Shown here: one piece after another, positions 43,401-52,805 of the stretch
Numbering within the stretch: position 1 is the first letter of the stretch
Layout: every line of letters starts with the position of its first letter
Source of the DNA: Desulfosudis oleivorans
GTDB taxonomy: Bacteria; Desulfobacterota; Desulfobacteria; Desulfobacterales; SURF-7
NCBI GenBank assembly: GCA_020723305.1
Contig: DYJC01000004.1
Coordinates: forward strand, 262,261 to 326,260
Length of the DNA: 64,000 nt
Direction of reading: 5' to 3'
Notes under the pieces: generated by a model
The model's database searches: none
Seen by the model: only the letters and a program-made list of their open reading frames with translations
What the model was told of the DNA's origin: nothing
Position numbers and translations under genes: made by a program

Positions 43401-43797
43401 ATATCTGATGGATACCAATATCTGTATTTACATAATGAACAAACGGCCGATAGAGATTATTCATAAATTCAAAAAGTTTGATGCAGGTGAGATCGGTGTG
43501 TCCACAATCACGGTTTCAGAATTGCAATATGGAGTTGCAAAAAGCAAAAATCGCGGGTTAAATCAACAGCGTGTCGAAGAGTTTCTCTCTCCGCTTGAAA
43601 TCATCCCTTACGATGAAGCCGCTGCCAATATTTATGGGGATATCCGGCATAAAGTAGAGAAATATGGAAAGACTATCGGTCCGCTTGACATGCTGATTGC
43701 AGCTCACGCCATAAGCAGAAATCTGACCCTGATTACGAACAATGAAAAGGAATTCAAACGAGTTACAAATCTGAAAGTTGAAAATTGGATTAAGTAG
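43393..43797 (+). CDS. vapC: VapC-type PIN-domain toxin ribonuclease
   Basis: 134 residues of a PIN domain: Asp7 ([11 protein letters not shown]), Glu43 (VSELQYGV), Asp99 ([11 protein letters not shown]) and the TNN motif near residue 116 form the Mg-binding acidic centre of VapC toxins, which cut tRNA or rRNA. Full length and no frameshift, so likely active and held by the upstream antitoxin. The pair sits among decayed genes, as mobile toxin-antitoxin modules often do. Confidence 0.92.
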   Translation: MTKYLMDTNICIYIMNKRPIEIIHKFKKFDAGEIGVSTITVSELQYGVAKSKNRGLNQQRVEEFLSPLEIIPYDEAAANIYGDIRHKVEKYGKTIGPLDMLIAAHAISRNLTLITNNEKEFKRVTNLKVENWIK

Positions 43798-44022
43798 AAC
43801 TGGATCGCTGAAAGGCTGAAAGAGGTTTCCCAAGGTGTTATCCTTTCATCTTGAAATATCTGTTGACACAATAACGGAGTTGATCAATAATCTGATTAAT
43901 TTCCGGCATGAAGTCGGCGTCATAACAAAGCTCGTAATCATTCATTAAAATATACAACGTATCCACGAAGGTATGCACTAAATTACAAAGCTATATCTTC
44001 GTGGTTTTTTATTTTGATGATA
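43798..44022. other. Intergenic stretch with a possible gene fragment on the minus strand
   Basis: A minus-strand frame of about 45 codons starting with GTG near 43979 (HTFVDTLYILMNDYELCY, then INQIIDQLRYCVNRYFKMKG) has convincing protein composition but no ribosome site and no recognised family. It may be a short gene or the end of a lost one. The rest of the stretch up to repeat B holds nothing. Confidence 0.3.
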
Positions 44023-44142
44023 GAGTTAATTTCAAAACGTTCAAAAGCGTCACACCGGCGAAAGCCGGTGTCCAGAAGCATACTGAAAATACTGGGTTCC
44101 GGCTTTCGCCGGAATGACAAAACAGACTTTTGAAACTGGCTC
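44023..44142. repeat. Dispersed hairpin repeat B, copy 1
   Basis: 120 bases bounded by GAGTTAATTTCAAAACG and CTTTTGAAACTGGCTC, with inner hairpins CACCGGCGAAAGCCGGTG and GGTTCCGGCTTTCGCCGGAA. Its reverse complement matches 47217-47338 over its length. The two copies lie in opposite orientation on either side of the cbiMQO-acyP block. Confidence 0.8.
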
Positions 44143-44197
44143 GATAGAATGAAAAAGCCATTGAGAAATAGCCGACTCATGGAAAGGAATTCTTTTT

Positions 44198-45253
44198 ATG
44201 CATATGGCAGACGCTTTGATTTCACCTGTAACCGGTGGGGCTATGTGGGCTGCGACAGCCGGTCTGATCTCTTATTGCTCCAAAAAGGTCAAAGACGACC
44301 TTGATGACACCAAAATCCCTTTGATGGGTGTTATGGGCGCATTTATCTTTGCAGCCCAGATGATCAATTTCACCATACCTGCCACAGGCTCCAGCGGCCA
44401 CCTGGGAGGCGGCTTGATCCTGTCCATCATCCTTGGTCCGTATGCTGCATTTCTGACCATTGCCTCGGTACTGACAGTTCAGGCTCTTTTCTTTGCAGAC
44501 GGTGGTATCCTCGCTTTAGGCTGCAACATATTCAATCTTGGTTTTTTCCCCTGCTTCATCGCCTTTCCCCTGATCTATAAGAAGATTGCCGGGGACAACC
44601 CCACCCAGGGAAAAATTATCGCAGGTTCCCTTATCTCTGGAATTGCAGGGTTGCAGTTAGGAGCCCTCAGTGTGGTTCTGCAGACTCTTTTTTCCGGAAT
44701 TTCCGAACTGCCTTTTACCACATTTATTCTGATGATGCTCCCCATACATCTTGCCATCGGTATTGTGGAAGGTCTTGCAACAGCAGCGGTAGTTGTTTTT
44801 GTTTTTAAAGCCCGCCCCGAGATACTCCGTTCGGCGAGTGAGGCGACTCCGATTGGAAATATATCCGTCAAAACGGTCATCATTGGATTTCTTGGCCTTG
44901 CGGTGATTACAGGCGGGGCTCTAAGCTGGTTTGCATCTTCCCGCCCGGACGGACTTGAATGGTCCATGGCGAAAACAAGCGGTTCCGAAGAACTCAAAGA
45001 ACCGTCAAACCATATCCATGAAGCCCTTTCGGGTGTCCAGAAAAAAACAGCTTTCCTGCCGGATTATGGATTCAAAGAACCGGCACTTGAAAATACAAAA
45101 GAAAAAATCGGAGAAGAAACGCCGGCAGTTGAGGGTCAGGAATCCTGGCCGGCTGTCAATGCAGGGACATCTGTTTCCGGTATTGTCGGTGGCACCTTGA
45201 CTCTGGCGCTGGCTGTGATGATTGGATTTGTGCTAAAAAGAAAAAAATATTGA
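44198..45253 (+). CDS. cbiM: Cobalt/nickel ECF transporter substrate-binding component, CbiM-PDGLE fusion
   Basis: 351 residues. The N-terminus MHMADALISPVTGG is the CbiM/NikM metal-binding start (His2). About six membrane helices follow. After residue 210 a linker and a PDGLE segment (ASSRPDGLEWSM) form the accessory domain that in other systems is a separate CbiN/NikN protein, closed by a last helix (GGTLTLALAVMIGFVL). The protein captures Co2+ or Ni2+ in the membrane; the metal cannot be decided by eye. It is the first gene of cbiM-cbiQ-cbiO and would feed the B12 needed by the class II ribonucleotide reductase. Confidence 0.9.
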   Translation: MHMADALISPVTGGAMWAATAGLISYCSKKVKDDLDDTKIPLMGVMGAFIFAAQMINFTIPATGSSGHLGGGLILSIILGPYAAFLTIASVLTVQALFFADGGILALGCNIFNLGFFPCFIAFPLIYKKIAGDNPTQGKIIAGSLISGIAGLQLGALSVVLQTLFSGISELPFTTFILMMLPIHLAIGIVEGLATAAVVVFVFKARPEILRSASEATPIGNISVKTVIIGFLGLAVITGGALSWFASSRPDGLEWSMAKTSGSEELKEPSNHIHEALSGVQKKTAFLPDYGFKEPALENTKEKIGEETPAVEGQESWPAVNAGTSVSGIVGGTLTLALAVMIGFVLKRKKY

Positions 45254-45259
45254 TCTTTC

Positions 45260-46072
45260 ATGGCAAAATTAGACTCACAACTATTCCATATCGACGCTTT
45301 GGATGAACTCGCATCCGGAAACAGCGTATTCCACAATCTCGATCCCAGGGCCAAGCTTGTCACTACCCTGGTGTTCATCGGAACAGTGGTATCTTTCGGG
45401 AAATACGAAGTTTCGGCCCTTATCCCCTTTGCCATATACCCCCTGGTGCTGATATCCGTCGGCGGTCTCCCTTTTTTTTATCTTGCCGAAAGGGTTCTCC
45501 TTGTCGCTCCCTTTGCTTTTTTCATCGGGATACTCAACCCCTTCTTCGATCAGACGATCATGGTTCATCTGGGTTCTGTTTCTCTTTCCGGCGGATGGAT
45601 TTCGTTTTTCTCTATCATGCTACGGTTTTTGTTGACCGTGGGTTCAGCGTTGGTTTTGATCGCCCTCACCGGATTCCATGCTGTATGCATGGGACTTGAA
45701 AAACTTGGGGTACCACGCCCGTTTGTTGTCCAGCTTCTTTTTCTGTACCGCTATCTCTTTGTTCTCATCGATGAAGCCTCCCGGATGATCCGGGCCAAAT
45801 CCCTGAGGACATTCCATTCGCGAGGCACGAAAATCAGAACCTTCGGTTCCATGCTGGGACATCTTCTTCTAAGAACCTTGGACAGAGCCCAACGGATTCA
45901 TCTGGCCATGTGTTGCCGGGGTTTTGACGGGCATGTGCGGTTGATCTGCCCTTTGAAAATCGGCTGGAAGGAAACAATTTTTGTCCTGGGTTGGGTTCTG
46001 CTGTTTTTCAGTATGAGATTTTACCATATTTCCGAGCATCTGGGACTCATGATCATGAGGAATATTGTATGA
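45260..46072 (+). CDS. cbiQ: ECF transporter transmembrane (T) component CbiQ
   Basis: 270 residues with five or six hydrophobic helices. The conserved EcfT arginine motifs appear as ARG-type coupling sequences: ASRMIRAKSLRTFHSRG and DRAQRIHLAMCCRGFDG, which join to the ATPase. The N-terminal HNLDPRAKLVTTLVF is also family-typical. It lies 6 bases after cbiM and its stop overlaps the cbiO start (ATGA at 46069-46072), so the genes form a tight operon. Confidence 0.92.
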   Translation: MAKLDSQLFHIDALDELASGNSVFHNLDPRAKLVTTLVFIGTVVSFGKYEVSALIPFAIYPLVLISVGGLPFFYLAERVLLVAPFAFFIGILNPFFDQTIMVHLGSVSLSGGWISFFSIMLRFLLTVGSALVLIALTGFHAVCMGLEKLGVPRPFVVQLLFLYRYLFVLIDEASRMIRAKSLRTFHSRGTKIRTFGSMLGHLLLRTLDRAQRIHLAMCCRGFDGHVRLICPLKIGWKETIFVLGWVLLFFSMRFYHISEHLGLMIMRNIV

Positions 46073-46860
46073 GCCATCATATTGTGGAAGCTAAAGATCT
46101 TTTCTTCCGTTATCCGGATGGGACGGAAGCGGTCAAAGGAATCTCCTTTAAGATCACCCATGGAGAATCCGTGGCCGTGGTCGGGGCCAATGGGGCAGGC
46201 AAGTCCACCCTGCTCCAACACTTGAACGGGTATCTCATTCCGACAAAAGGCGAACTCCGTATAGGGGAAGTCATGCTGACGCGGAAAAACGTTCATGCAA
46301 TAAGGCGCTCCGTGGGCATGGTATTTCAGGACCCGGACGATCAGCTTTTCATGCCCACAGTCTTCGATGACGTGGCCTTTGGCCCCCTGAACCTGGGACT
46401 GTCCGAAGAAAATGTAAAGGCCAAGGTAAATCAGGCCCTGGAAACAGTGGGAATGCTCCATGTGATCAAACGCCCGCCCTACAAGCTTTCCGGCGGTGAA
46501 AAACGGTCCGTGGCCATTGCCACGGTTCTTGCCATGTCACCGGATATCCTGGTCATGGATGAGCCATCGTCCAACCTGGACCCCTTGGCCCGGCAGCGTC
46601 TCATCGGCCTTTTGAAGGGTTTCCATCACACGAAAATCATCGCCACCCACGATCTTGACATGGCCCTGGAACTTTGCGAACGGACCATCGTGATACATGA
46701 CGGACGGCTCACCGCCGACAGCAGAACATTGGACCTGTTTCAAAATGAATCTCTTCTTGCAGAAAGCGGTCTTGCAAAACCTCTCAGTATGCAAGGCTGC
46801 CATGTTTGTTCCGGTACGGCAAAGCAATTTCAGCCCCGTACCGTCAACCATACACACTGA
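46069..46860 (+). CDS. cbiO: ECF transporter ATPase CbiO
   Basis: 263 residues. VGANGAGKSTLLQHLNGYL is Walker A, MVFQDPDDQLFMPTVFDDVAFGP carries the Q-loop, KLSGGEKRSVAIATVLAM the signature, and ILVMDEPSSNLDP Walker B. DPDDQ and the strand order are typical of Cbi/Nik ATPases. The start at 46069 overlaps the cbiQ stop. A longer frame from 45991 runs antisense to nothing but lies within cbiQ and is not used. It powers uptake by the CbiM-CbiQ pair. Confidence 0.95.
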   Translation: MSHHIVEAKDLFFRYPDGTEAVKGISFKITHGESVAVVGANGAGKSTLLQHLNGYLIPTKGELRIGEVMLTRKNVHAIRRSVGMVFQDPDDQLFMPTVFDDVAFGPLNLGLSEENVKAKVNQALETVGMLHVIKRPPYKLSGGEKRSVAIATVLAMSPDILVMDEPSSNLDPLARQRLIGLLKGFHHTKIIATHDLDMALELCERTIVIHDGRLTADSRTLDLFQNESLLAESGLAKPLSMQGCHVCSGTAKQFQPRTVNHTH

Positions 46861-46877
46861 TAATGGAAAGGTGGAAC

Positions 46878-47159
46878 ATGGAAGAAAAAATTCGTATCCG
46901 GGCCACAATCATAGGCCGGGTTCAGGGTGTGTTCTTCAGAATGGAAACCCGGAAAGCAGCAATCCAGTACGGAGTGACAGGGTGGGTAAGAAACAATAGG
47001 GATGGAACGGTTGAAGCCCTGTTTGAAGGGAACAAGGAAAATGTAAATCAAGTCCTCAACTGGTGCAGGAAAGGGCCGGCCTTATCCCATGTAGAAAAAG
47101 TGATTGAAATCCGTGAGGATTACTCCGGCGAGTTCAGGAACTTTGATATCCGGTACTAA
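46878..47159 (+). CDS. acyP: Acylphosphatase
   Basis: 93 residues with the whole active-site pattern GRVQGVFFRMETRKAA (catalytic Arg) and GWVRNNRDGTVEALFEG (catalytic Asn). It hydrolyses acyl phosphates such as acetyl- or 1,3-bisphosphoglycerate-type compounds in the cytoplasm. ATG 46878 is taken with GGTGGAA just upstream; 46863 is an alternative. It follows cbiO by 17 bases and is closed by a strong terminator, so is probably the last gene of the cbi operon without clear functional link. Confidence 0.92.
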   Translation: MEEKIRIRATIIGRVQGVFFRMETRKAAIQYGVTGWVRNNRDGTVEALFEGNKENVNQVLNWCRKGPALSHVEKVIEIREDYSGEFRNFDIRY

Positions 47160-47165
47160 AAAAAA

Positions 47166-47210
47166 GGCGGCCTGTTCTTCTTTTCCGTCAACAGGCCGCC
47201 ATATTTTTTA
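47166..47210 (+). terminator. Intrinsic terminator after acyP, probably bidirectional
   Basis: A perfect 11-base stem GGCGGCCTGTT/AACAGGCCGCC (47166-47176, 47190-47200) with a 13-base loop, followed by ATATTTTTTA. A run of A before the stem would give a T-run on the other strand, so it may also stop transcription from the HU gene. Confidence 0.85.
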
Positions 47211-47216
47211 GTAAAA

Positions 47217-47338
47217 GAGCCAATTTCAAAAGTCTGTGGTTGTAGTTCCGGCGAAAACTAAAATCCAGTATTTTCGGCTCTTTTCTGGGCACCGACTTTC
47301 GCCGGTGTGACGCTTTTTAATAGTTTTGAAATTAGCTC
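47217..47338. repeat. Dispersed hairpin repeat B, copy 2
   Basis: 122 bases from GAGCCAATTTCAAAAGTCTG to TTTTGAAATTAGCTC, whose ends are inverted repeats of each other. It contains CCGGCGAAAACT and CACCGACTTTCGCCGGTG, the same hairpins as copy 1 but in reverse orientation. It lies between the acyP terminator and the end of the HU gene. Confidence 0.8.
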
Positions 47339-47344
47339 AAAAAA

Positions 47345-47617
47345 CTAAACTGTTTCTCGTAAGCTTTTTCCGGGCTTGAACTTCACAACGTTTGCTGCTT
47401 TGATTTTGATCGCTTCGCCTGTCTGAGGATTACGACCCTTGCGTGCATTTCTCCGCACTTTTGAAAATGTTCCAAACCCAACCAATGTTACCTTGCCATC
47501 TTTTTTCTTAAGTGTTTTGGTTACACCATCAATAAATGATGCCAATGCTGCTCCAGCTGCGACTTTGGAAATTCCTGCATCTTTCGCCATCTGATCAACC
47601 AATTCTGCTTTTGTCAT
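47345..47617 (-). CDS. hup: HU-family histone-like DNA-binding protein
   Basis: 90 residues, MTKAELVDQMAKDAGISK opening, the dimer core GKVTLVGFGTFSKVRRNARK and the DNA-binding arm GRNPQTGEAIKIKAANVVKF PGKSL. This is a homodimeric HU that bends DNA. The start at 47617 has GGGAGGGAAGG upstream; a frame back to 47653 is not needed. It stands alone between repeat B and ftsY. Confidence 0.96.
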   Translation of the reverse strand: MTKAELVDQMAKDAGISKVAAGAALASFIDGVTKTLKKKDGKVTLVGFGTFSKVRRNARKGRNPQTGEAIKIKAANVVKFKPGKSLRETV

Positions 47618-47820
47618 AATACCTTCCCTCCCTTTAAAGTTTGATATCAACAAAAACTATTATTTACAGGTCATTAATAGAGGGAAAGCCCAATGTCAAC
47701 TGATTTTACAATGTTTTATCATTTTTATGTTAAAAAAAATCATGAAAAACCCTGTATCAGGTGGATGTGAGGCTATTCAATTCATCCTTTGCATGACTAC
47801 TGCCAATGAATCAAGGATGG

Positions 47821-49089
47821 CTAAAAAAGTGCTTCCACAAACTGCTCAGGCTGAAACTCCTGTAAATCATCTATCTTCTCACCTACCCCGATGTAATCCA
47901 GCGGTACCTTCAGGGCATCACAGATGCCGATCACAATGCCGCCCTTTGCCGTCCCATCCAGTTTTGTCAGAGCGATGCTGGTGAGCCCGATTGCATCATG
48001 AAACAGTTTTGCCTGCGCAAGAGCATTCTGTCCTGTTGTGGCATCCAATACCATGAGGATTTCATGGGGTGCATCCGGGAGTTTCTTGGCAATTGTCCGT
48101 CTGATTTTTTTCAGCTCTTCCATTAAATTGACTTTTGTATGAAGCCTTCCGGCCGTGTCGACCAGAACGACGTCAATCCCCCGTGCGATTGCTGCTTCAA
48201 CGCCATCATAGGCCACCGATGCCGGGTCTGCTCCATCCCTGTGCCTGACAATTTGAGCGCCCGATCTCTCTGCCCAGATGGCAAGCTGCTCACCGGCTGC
48301 TGCACGAAAGGTGTCGGCGGCAACAATCAAAACCTTTTTCCCCTGTTCTTTAAACCGGGCAGACAGTTTCCCAATGGTTGTGGTCTTTCCAACGCCGTTC
48401 ACACCAACCACCATAATCACTTCCGGTCTGGTCAATGTCTTTTTCCCCTTTCGGGTCTGCCCCTTCCGGATCACCGAAAGAATCTCTGCCCGAAGCTTCT
48501 GTTTCAAAGAATCTGCATCTGAAATATCCGACGTGTTTTCACCGATCTTCTCCATCAGGCTCATTGTGGTTTGAACACCCACATCAGAAGTAATCAGAAG
48601 TTCTTCAATCTCTTCCAGAAGGTCATCATCAATTTTTTTTGACCCGGAAAAAATCCGATCCAGGCCGGTGGAGAACGTGTTTCGCGTCTTGGACAACCCG
48701 CTTTTCAGGCGGGAAAAAAAACCTTCCGGTTCAGGTTCTTCAACAATCTTTTGATCCGGCTCCTGAAACGACTTTCTTTCCAGCTCAGGAATTTTTGTCT
48801 CTTTTACCGAAACAGACTCCTGGTCCGCAACCTCCTCCGGTTCAATGTATCTCTCTTCAAATGCGATGCCTGAATCTTCTTCCGAATCTATCGGTCGAAA
48901 CTCCAGCTCTTTTTCCCCTGCCTTTTTTCTTTTTTGAACAAAACGAATGATCTGTACCAGGATCAGGACGATTGTTAACAACCCCGCCGCACCCAGTGCG
49001 ATTTCCAATGGAATTGTTTTGCGATAACAATTAAGATCATTCAGTAAGGGCTTACAATATTGGATCACCTTCTCGATTATCTGTGTCAT
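47821..49089 (-). CDS. ftsY: Signal recognition particle receptor FtsY with membrane anchor
   Basis: 422 residues. The NG domain is complete: GVNGVGKTTTIGKLS (G1), DTFRAAAGEQL (G2), LVDTAGRLHTKVNLMEELKKI (G3) and TKLDGTAKGG (G4/G5). The N-terminal A region is acidic, as usual. Unlike E. coli FtsY it begins with a clear membrane helix (IPLEIALGAAGLLTIVLILVQIIRFV), so it is membrane-inserted. It receives ribosome-SRP complexes at the inner membrane. The smc gene lies upstream on the same strand. Confidence 0.95.
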   Translation of the reverse strand: MTQIIEKVIQYCKPLLNDLNCYRKTIPLEIALGAAGLLTIVLILVQIIRFVQKRKKAGEKELEFRPIDSEEDSGIAFEERYIEPEEVADQESVSVKETKIPELERKSFQEPDQKIVEEPEPEGFFSRLKSGLSKTRNTFSTGLDRIFSGSKKIDDDLLEEIEELLITSDVGVQTTMSLMEKIGENTSDISDADSLKQKLRAEILSVIRKGQTRKGKKTLTRPEVIMVVGVNGVGKTTTIGKLSARFKEQGKKVLIVAADTFRAAAGEQLAIWAERSGAQIVRHRDGADPASVAYDGVEAAIARGIDVVLVDTAGRLHTKVNLMEELKKIRRTIAKKLPDAPHEILMVLDATTGQNALAQAKLFHDAIGLTSIALTKLDGTAKGGIVIGICDALKVPLDYIGVGEKIDDLQEFQPEQFVEALF

Positions 49090-49226
49090 TACATGCTTTC
49101 CTTATCAACCGGAATCAGACGCATAAAAAAAGCGCCAGAGATGCTATGAATAAAATAATTCATATCTGAACGCTTTATTATCAATCTATCTGAATTTGTA
49201 AATAGCTTCCATCTAAAAAAGCTGTT

Positions 49227-52200
49227 TTATTGCAATTGAGCCCGATCAAAATTAACGGAAACGATCTTGGAAATCCCTTTTGTTTCCATGGTGACCCCAA
49301 ACAGGGTATCTGCATACTCCATAGACCTCTTATTATGCGTGATCATCACAATCTGGGACTGATCGCCGATAATCTTTACCAGTTCATTGAATCTTTCCAC
49401 GTTGGCTTCATCCAGCGGAGCATCAATCTCATCCATTAAACAAAAAGATGCGGGTTTGATTAAAAAAATGGAAAAAATAAATGCAATCGCCGAAAGCGCT
49501 TTTTCACCACCCGAGAGCAGACTGAGCCTCGTCAGCTTTTTTCCGGGAGGATGGATTAAAAATTCAACGCCGGTTTCAAGCGGTTTATCCGGTTCCGTTA
49601 ACACAAGCTTAGCTGTTCCTCCATTGAACAGTTTTGGGAAAACCTCGGCCAGCTTTTCATTCACTAGTTCAAAGGTTTTCATAAACCGATCCTGGGTAAT
49701 CTGGTTAATCTTCCGTATTACCTTTTGAAGATCATCCAATGCTTTTAGCAGATCTTCCTGCTGGCTGGTCAAAAATTCAAACCGGTTTTTTAATTCCTCA
49801 TACTCACGAATGGCTCCCAGATTCACATCGCCGATCCGTTCGATCTTTTTTCTGAGCCCTTCAAGCGAATCTTCCTTTTCCCGGATGTTTACCGGATCCC
49901 TTTCCTTTTCCGATGCTCTGATTTCCGATTGATACTCTTCCATGGTACGGTGATATCGTTCCTGCAAACGTGCCGCAATATTTTCCTGTTTGATCTTTCG
50001 CTGGGACTGTTCGATTTCAAGGTATCTGCGTTTTTCAAGAATCTGTTCACGCTCACTTTTAATACTGGAAACAGTCTTATCGTTTTCCTGAAGTTTCTCA
50101 TCAATAGTCCGATATTCGGTTTCGTTGGTCTCGAGCTCTTTTTCCAGTTTTCGATATGTTTCATACATATTCGGCAGCATCTGATCATACTGTCCGATTT
50201 TTTCAAGATTTTCTGCTTTCCGGTCATTTTTCAGCAAAATCTCCTGAGATAGTTGTTCAAGCCTCCTGATTCCATCCTCCTGAAACTCTTTCAGCCGTTT
50301 CAATGTGTGATTGCTGTTATCATATTTTGCTCCCAGTGAAGTCAGCCGGAGCTTTATATCCATAACCCGCTGATTGAACGTTTCCATTCTCTGTGAAATT
50401 GAATTTATTTTTTCAGATGTTTTTGCGACCTCATCCTGGGATGCCCGTACCTCGGCCTCTATTTTGGCAATAGCCTGATTGTAATTTTTCATTTCATCAT
50501 CAATGTCGCTTTCTTCTCCCAGAAGCTGTTCCTGTTCGAGCCGAACAATCTCAAGATGACGTTTTGCATGCCTCAACTCTTCTGTTGCTTTGAACAACAA
50601 TTTCTCCGCTTCTGTTTCATTCCGGACAGTGATGTTTTTTTCCTCAATCCGTTTCTGCAGATCGGTCTCAAGCAACCGGACAGCGGATTCCAGTTGCTTC
50701 TGTTCAATATGGGCTTTTTCAATTGCCTCAACAAACACTGCCAGCTCTTTTTCAAGATTCTTGATCTCCTGTTTTTTCGCCAGAATCCCCGAAAGCTTAT
50801 CCTGGCTGCCACCGACCATAACCCCCTGACAGGAGATCATGTCTCCATTCTTACTGACAATGGTTTTGGGGCCGGAGCCGTTGCTGTTGTTCCATGCGGT
50901 TACCGCTTCTGCAAAATTGTCCGCAACGATGGTATTCCCAAGCAGCATCCGGGCGATATCTTCATACCCTTCTTTCACCTCGACATATTGCAACAGGAGA
51001 TTGTGTTTTTCAGATTCATGTCCGGAATTCCCATTCAGATTCTTCATCGCAGAAACCGGAATAAAACCACCTCTGCCGGCACTGCTTTCCTGAAGATAAT
51101 CAATAGACTGAATTCCTGCCTGCTGGTCTTCCACCAGGATATACTGGAGGGATTCGCCGAGAACCGCTTCCACAGCAGTTTCATAACCGGATTTCGGAGA
51201 AATGATATCGGCTGCCAGACCAATCACACCATTTGCCTCCCTCTTCATGATCGCACGAACACCATCCCGGTACCACTCAAAATTCTTATCCATTTTTACT
51301 AGAGCTGCGTGTCGGGATTTGACTTTACTGTGATCAAACTCGAGCGTCTGTACTTTTTTAACCTGACTTCCCAGCCTCTGACTTTTTTCTGTAAGTTGCG
51401 CCTTGATATCCTGTATGCGATCAGAAATTTCCTGTATCTCTACCCGAAATGCCGCAAGTTCATCTGCAGCAGACTTTTCTTTTTTCTCAATCTCCGTAAC
51501 AACCTGAGATGCCTTCAATTCTTCTTCGTCAATCCGCTTCAACCGCCTTTTCAGGTTCTCTTTGCTATTCGAAGCATTCTGATAGATGTTTTTATACCGG
51601 GCCTCATCCGCAACCAGTTCCATCAGACGCTTTTTCTCTTTTTCCAGATGCTGGTTCATGGATGCAAGCTCTTCCTGAATGGCACTTACAGATTGATTCT
51701 CGCTTGCCAGAGATCTCTTGTCTTCTTCTATTTTATTACTGAGGTTCCTGATTTCATCCTGAACCTGAATCACCTCAACCCCGATCTGCTGATTCTTGTT
51801 TTCAAGATCAACCCGGGCTGTTTCCAGAGACCGTATCTCATTGGTAAAAACTTCAAGATTTGTCTTTAAATGAGCAAGGTCATTTTCAATTTTATCGGTT
51901 TTCCGTTGTACATCGAATTTCTGCGCTTTCTGACCTGCAATCAATTGATCCTTCTGCATCCGCTCAAGTTTAATTTTTTCAACTTCAGCATCCAGCCGAT
52001 TCAGTTGGGAACTATGGGCAATATCCTTGTCTTTCAGACCCTGAATGACAAGATCCGTTTCCTGAATCTGGGCAGCGTAATCATCAAAATAATAAATGGC
52101 GATGAGCACCTCCAGTTCCTGGATCTGTGTCTGAATCTCCTTATACTGCTCCGCCTTTTTGGCCTGTAGCTTAAGGCCGTTCATCTGTCGGTTCACTTCG

Positions 52201-52805
52201 GAAATAATATCTTTCACACGCAGTAGATTCTGATGGGTGGCACTTACCTTTCGTAGTGCTTCATTCTTACGATTCTTATATCGGGTAACTCCGGCTGCCT
52301 CATCAATAAATTCCCGCCTTTCTTCCGGACCTGCATCTGTTATTGCACCAATATTGCCCTGCTGAATAACCGCATATGACCTCGCTCCCATTCCGCTTCC
52401 CCAAAAAATATTATGGATGTCTTTTAACCGGCATGGTTGTTTGTTTAAAAAATAGGCCCTCTCACCGGAACGGTATTGTCGACGGGTAATCATGATTTCC
52501 GAAAAATCCTTCAACTCCTCCGGTACGGAACCGTTGTCATTCACCAGGGTCAATGTCACTTCCGCCATATTCAATGGCGCCTTGCCCCGTGCTCCGGAAA
52601 AAATAACATCCTCCATGGCTTTTCCCCTGAGCTGCTTAACACTCTGTTCTCCCATCACCCATTTCAGCGCATCCATGATATTGCTTTTTCCGCATCCGTT
52701 GGGCCCGACGACAGCGGATATCCCTTTAGGAAAATCTATGCTCGATCGATCAAAAAAAGATTTGAATCCTGTGATTTCAAGTTTTTTTAGTTTCACTTCA
52801 AACAA
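49227..52805 (-). CDS. smc: Chromosome segregation protein SMC
   Basis: 1192 residues. N-terminal Walker A GPNGCGKSNIMDALKWVMG, then long coiled coils (about 170-500 and 690-1010) around a hinge (about 520-680, with EAVLGESLQYILVED). The C-terminal head has the signature RLSLLSGGEKALSAIAFIF and Walker B FCLMDEIDAPLDEANVERF. Full family length. It forms condensin with ScpA/ScpB, which are not in this window. Its downstream neighbour on the same strand is ftsY, 137 bases away. Confidence 0.96.
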   Translation of the reverse strand: MFEVKLKKLEITGFKSFFDRSSIDFPKGISAVVGPNGCGKSNIMDALKWVMGEQSVKQLRGKAMEDVIFSGARGKAPLNMAEVTLTLVNDNGSVPEELKDFSEIMITRRQYRSGERAYFLNKQPCRLKDIHNIFWGSGMGARSYAVIQQGNIGAITDAGPEERREFIDEAAGVTRYKNRKNEALRKVSATHQNLLRVKDIISEVNRQMNGLKLQAKKAEQYKEIQTQIQELEVLIAIYYFDDYAAQIQETDLVIQGLKDKDIAHSSQLNRLDAEVEKIKLERMQKDQLIAGQKAQKFDVQRKTDKIENDLAHLKTNLEVFTNEIRSLETARVDLENKNQQIGVEVIQVQDEIRNLSNKIEEDKRSLASENQSVSAIQEELASMNQHLEKEKKRLMELVADEARYKNIYQNASNSKENLKRRLKRIDEEELKASQVVTEIEKKEKSAADELAAFRVEIQEISDRIQDIKAQLTEKSQRLGSQVKKVQTLEFDHSKVKSRHAALVKMDKNFEWYRDGVRAIMKREANGVIGLAADIISPKSGYETAVEAVLGESLQYILVEDQQAGIQSIDYLQESSAGRGGFIPVSAMKNLNGNSGHESEKHNLLLQYVEVKEGYEDIARMLLGNTIVADNFAEAVTAWNNSNGSGPKTIVSKNGDMISCQGVMVGGSQDKLSGILAKKQEIKNLEKELAVFVEAIEKAHIEQKQLESAVRLLETDLQKRIEEKNITVRNETEAEKLLFKATEELRHAKRHLEIVRLEQEQLLGEESDIDDEMKNYNQAIAKIEAEVRASQDEVAKTSEKINSISQRMETFNQRVMDIKLRLTSLGAKYDNSNHTLKRLKEFQEDGIRRLEQLSQEILLKNDRKAENLEKIGQYDQMLPNMYETYRKLEKELETNETEYRTIDEKLQENDKTVSSIKSEREQILEKRRYLEIEQSQRKIKQENIAARLQERYHRTMEEYQSEIRASEKERDPVNIREKEDSLEGLRKKIERIGDVNLGAIREYEELKNRFEFLTSQQEDLLKALDDLQKVIRKINQITQDRFMKTFELVNEKLAEVFPKLFNGGTAKLVLTEPDKPLETGVEFLIHPPGKKLTRLSLLSGGEKALSAIAFIFSIFLIKPASFCLMDEIDAPLDEANVERFNELVKIIGDQSQIVMITHNKRSMEYADTLFGVTMETKGISKIVSVNFDRAQLQ

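Noticed and set aside
44040-44115. GC-rich hairpins considered as a CRISPR repeat or terminator
   Set aside because: They are part of the two-copy element B, lack regular spacing and T-runs, and are not arrayed with spacers.
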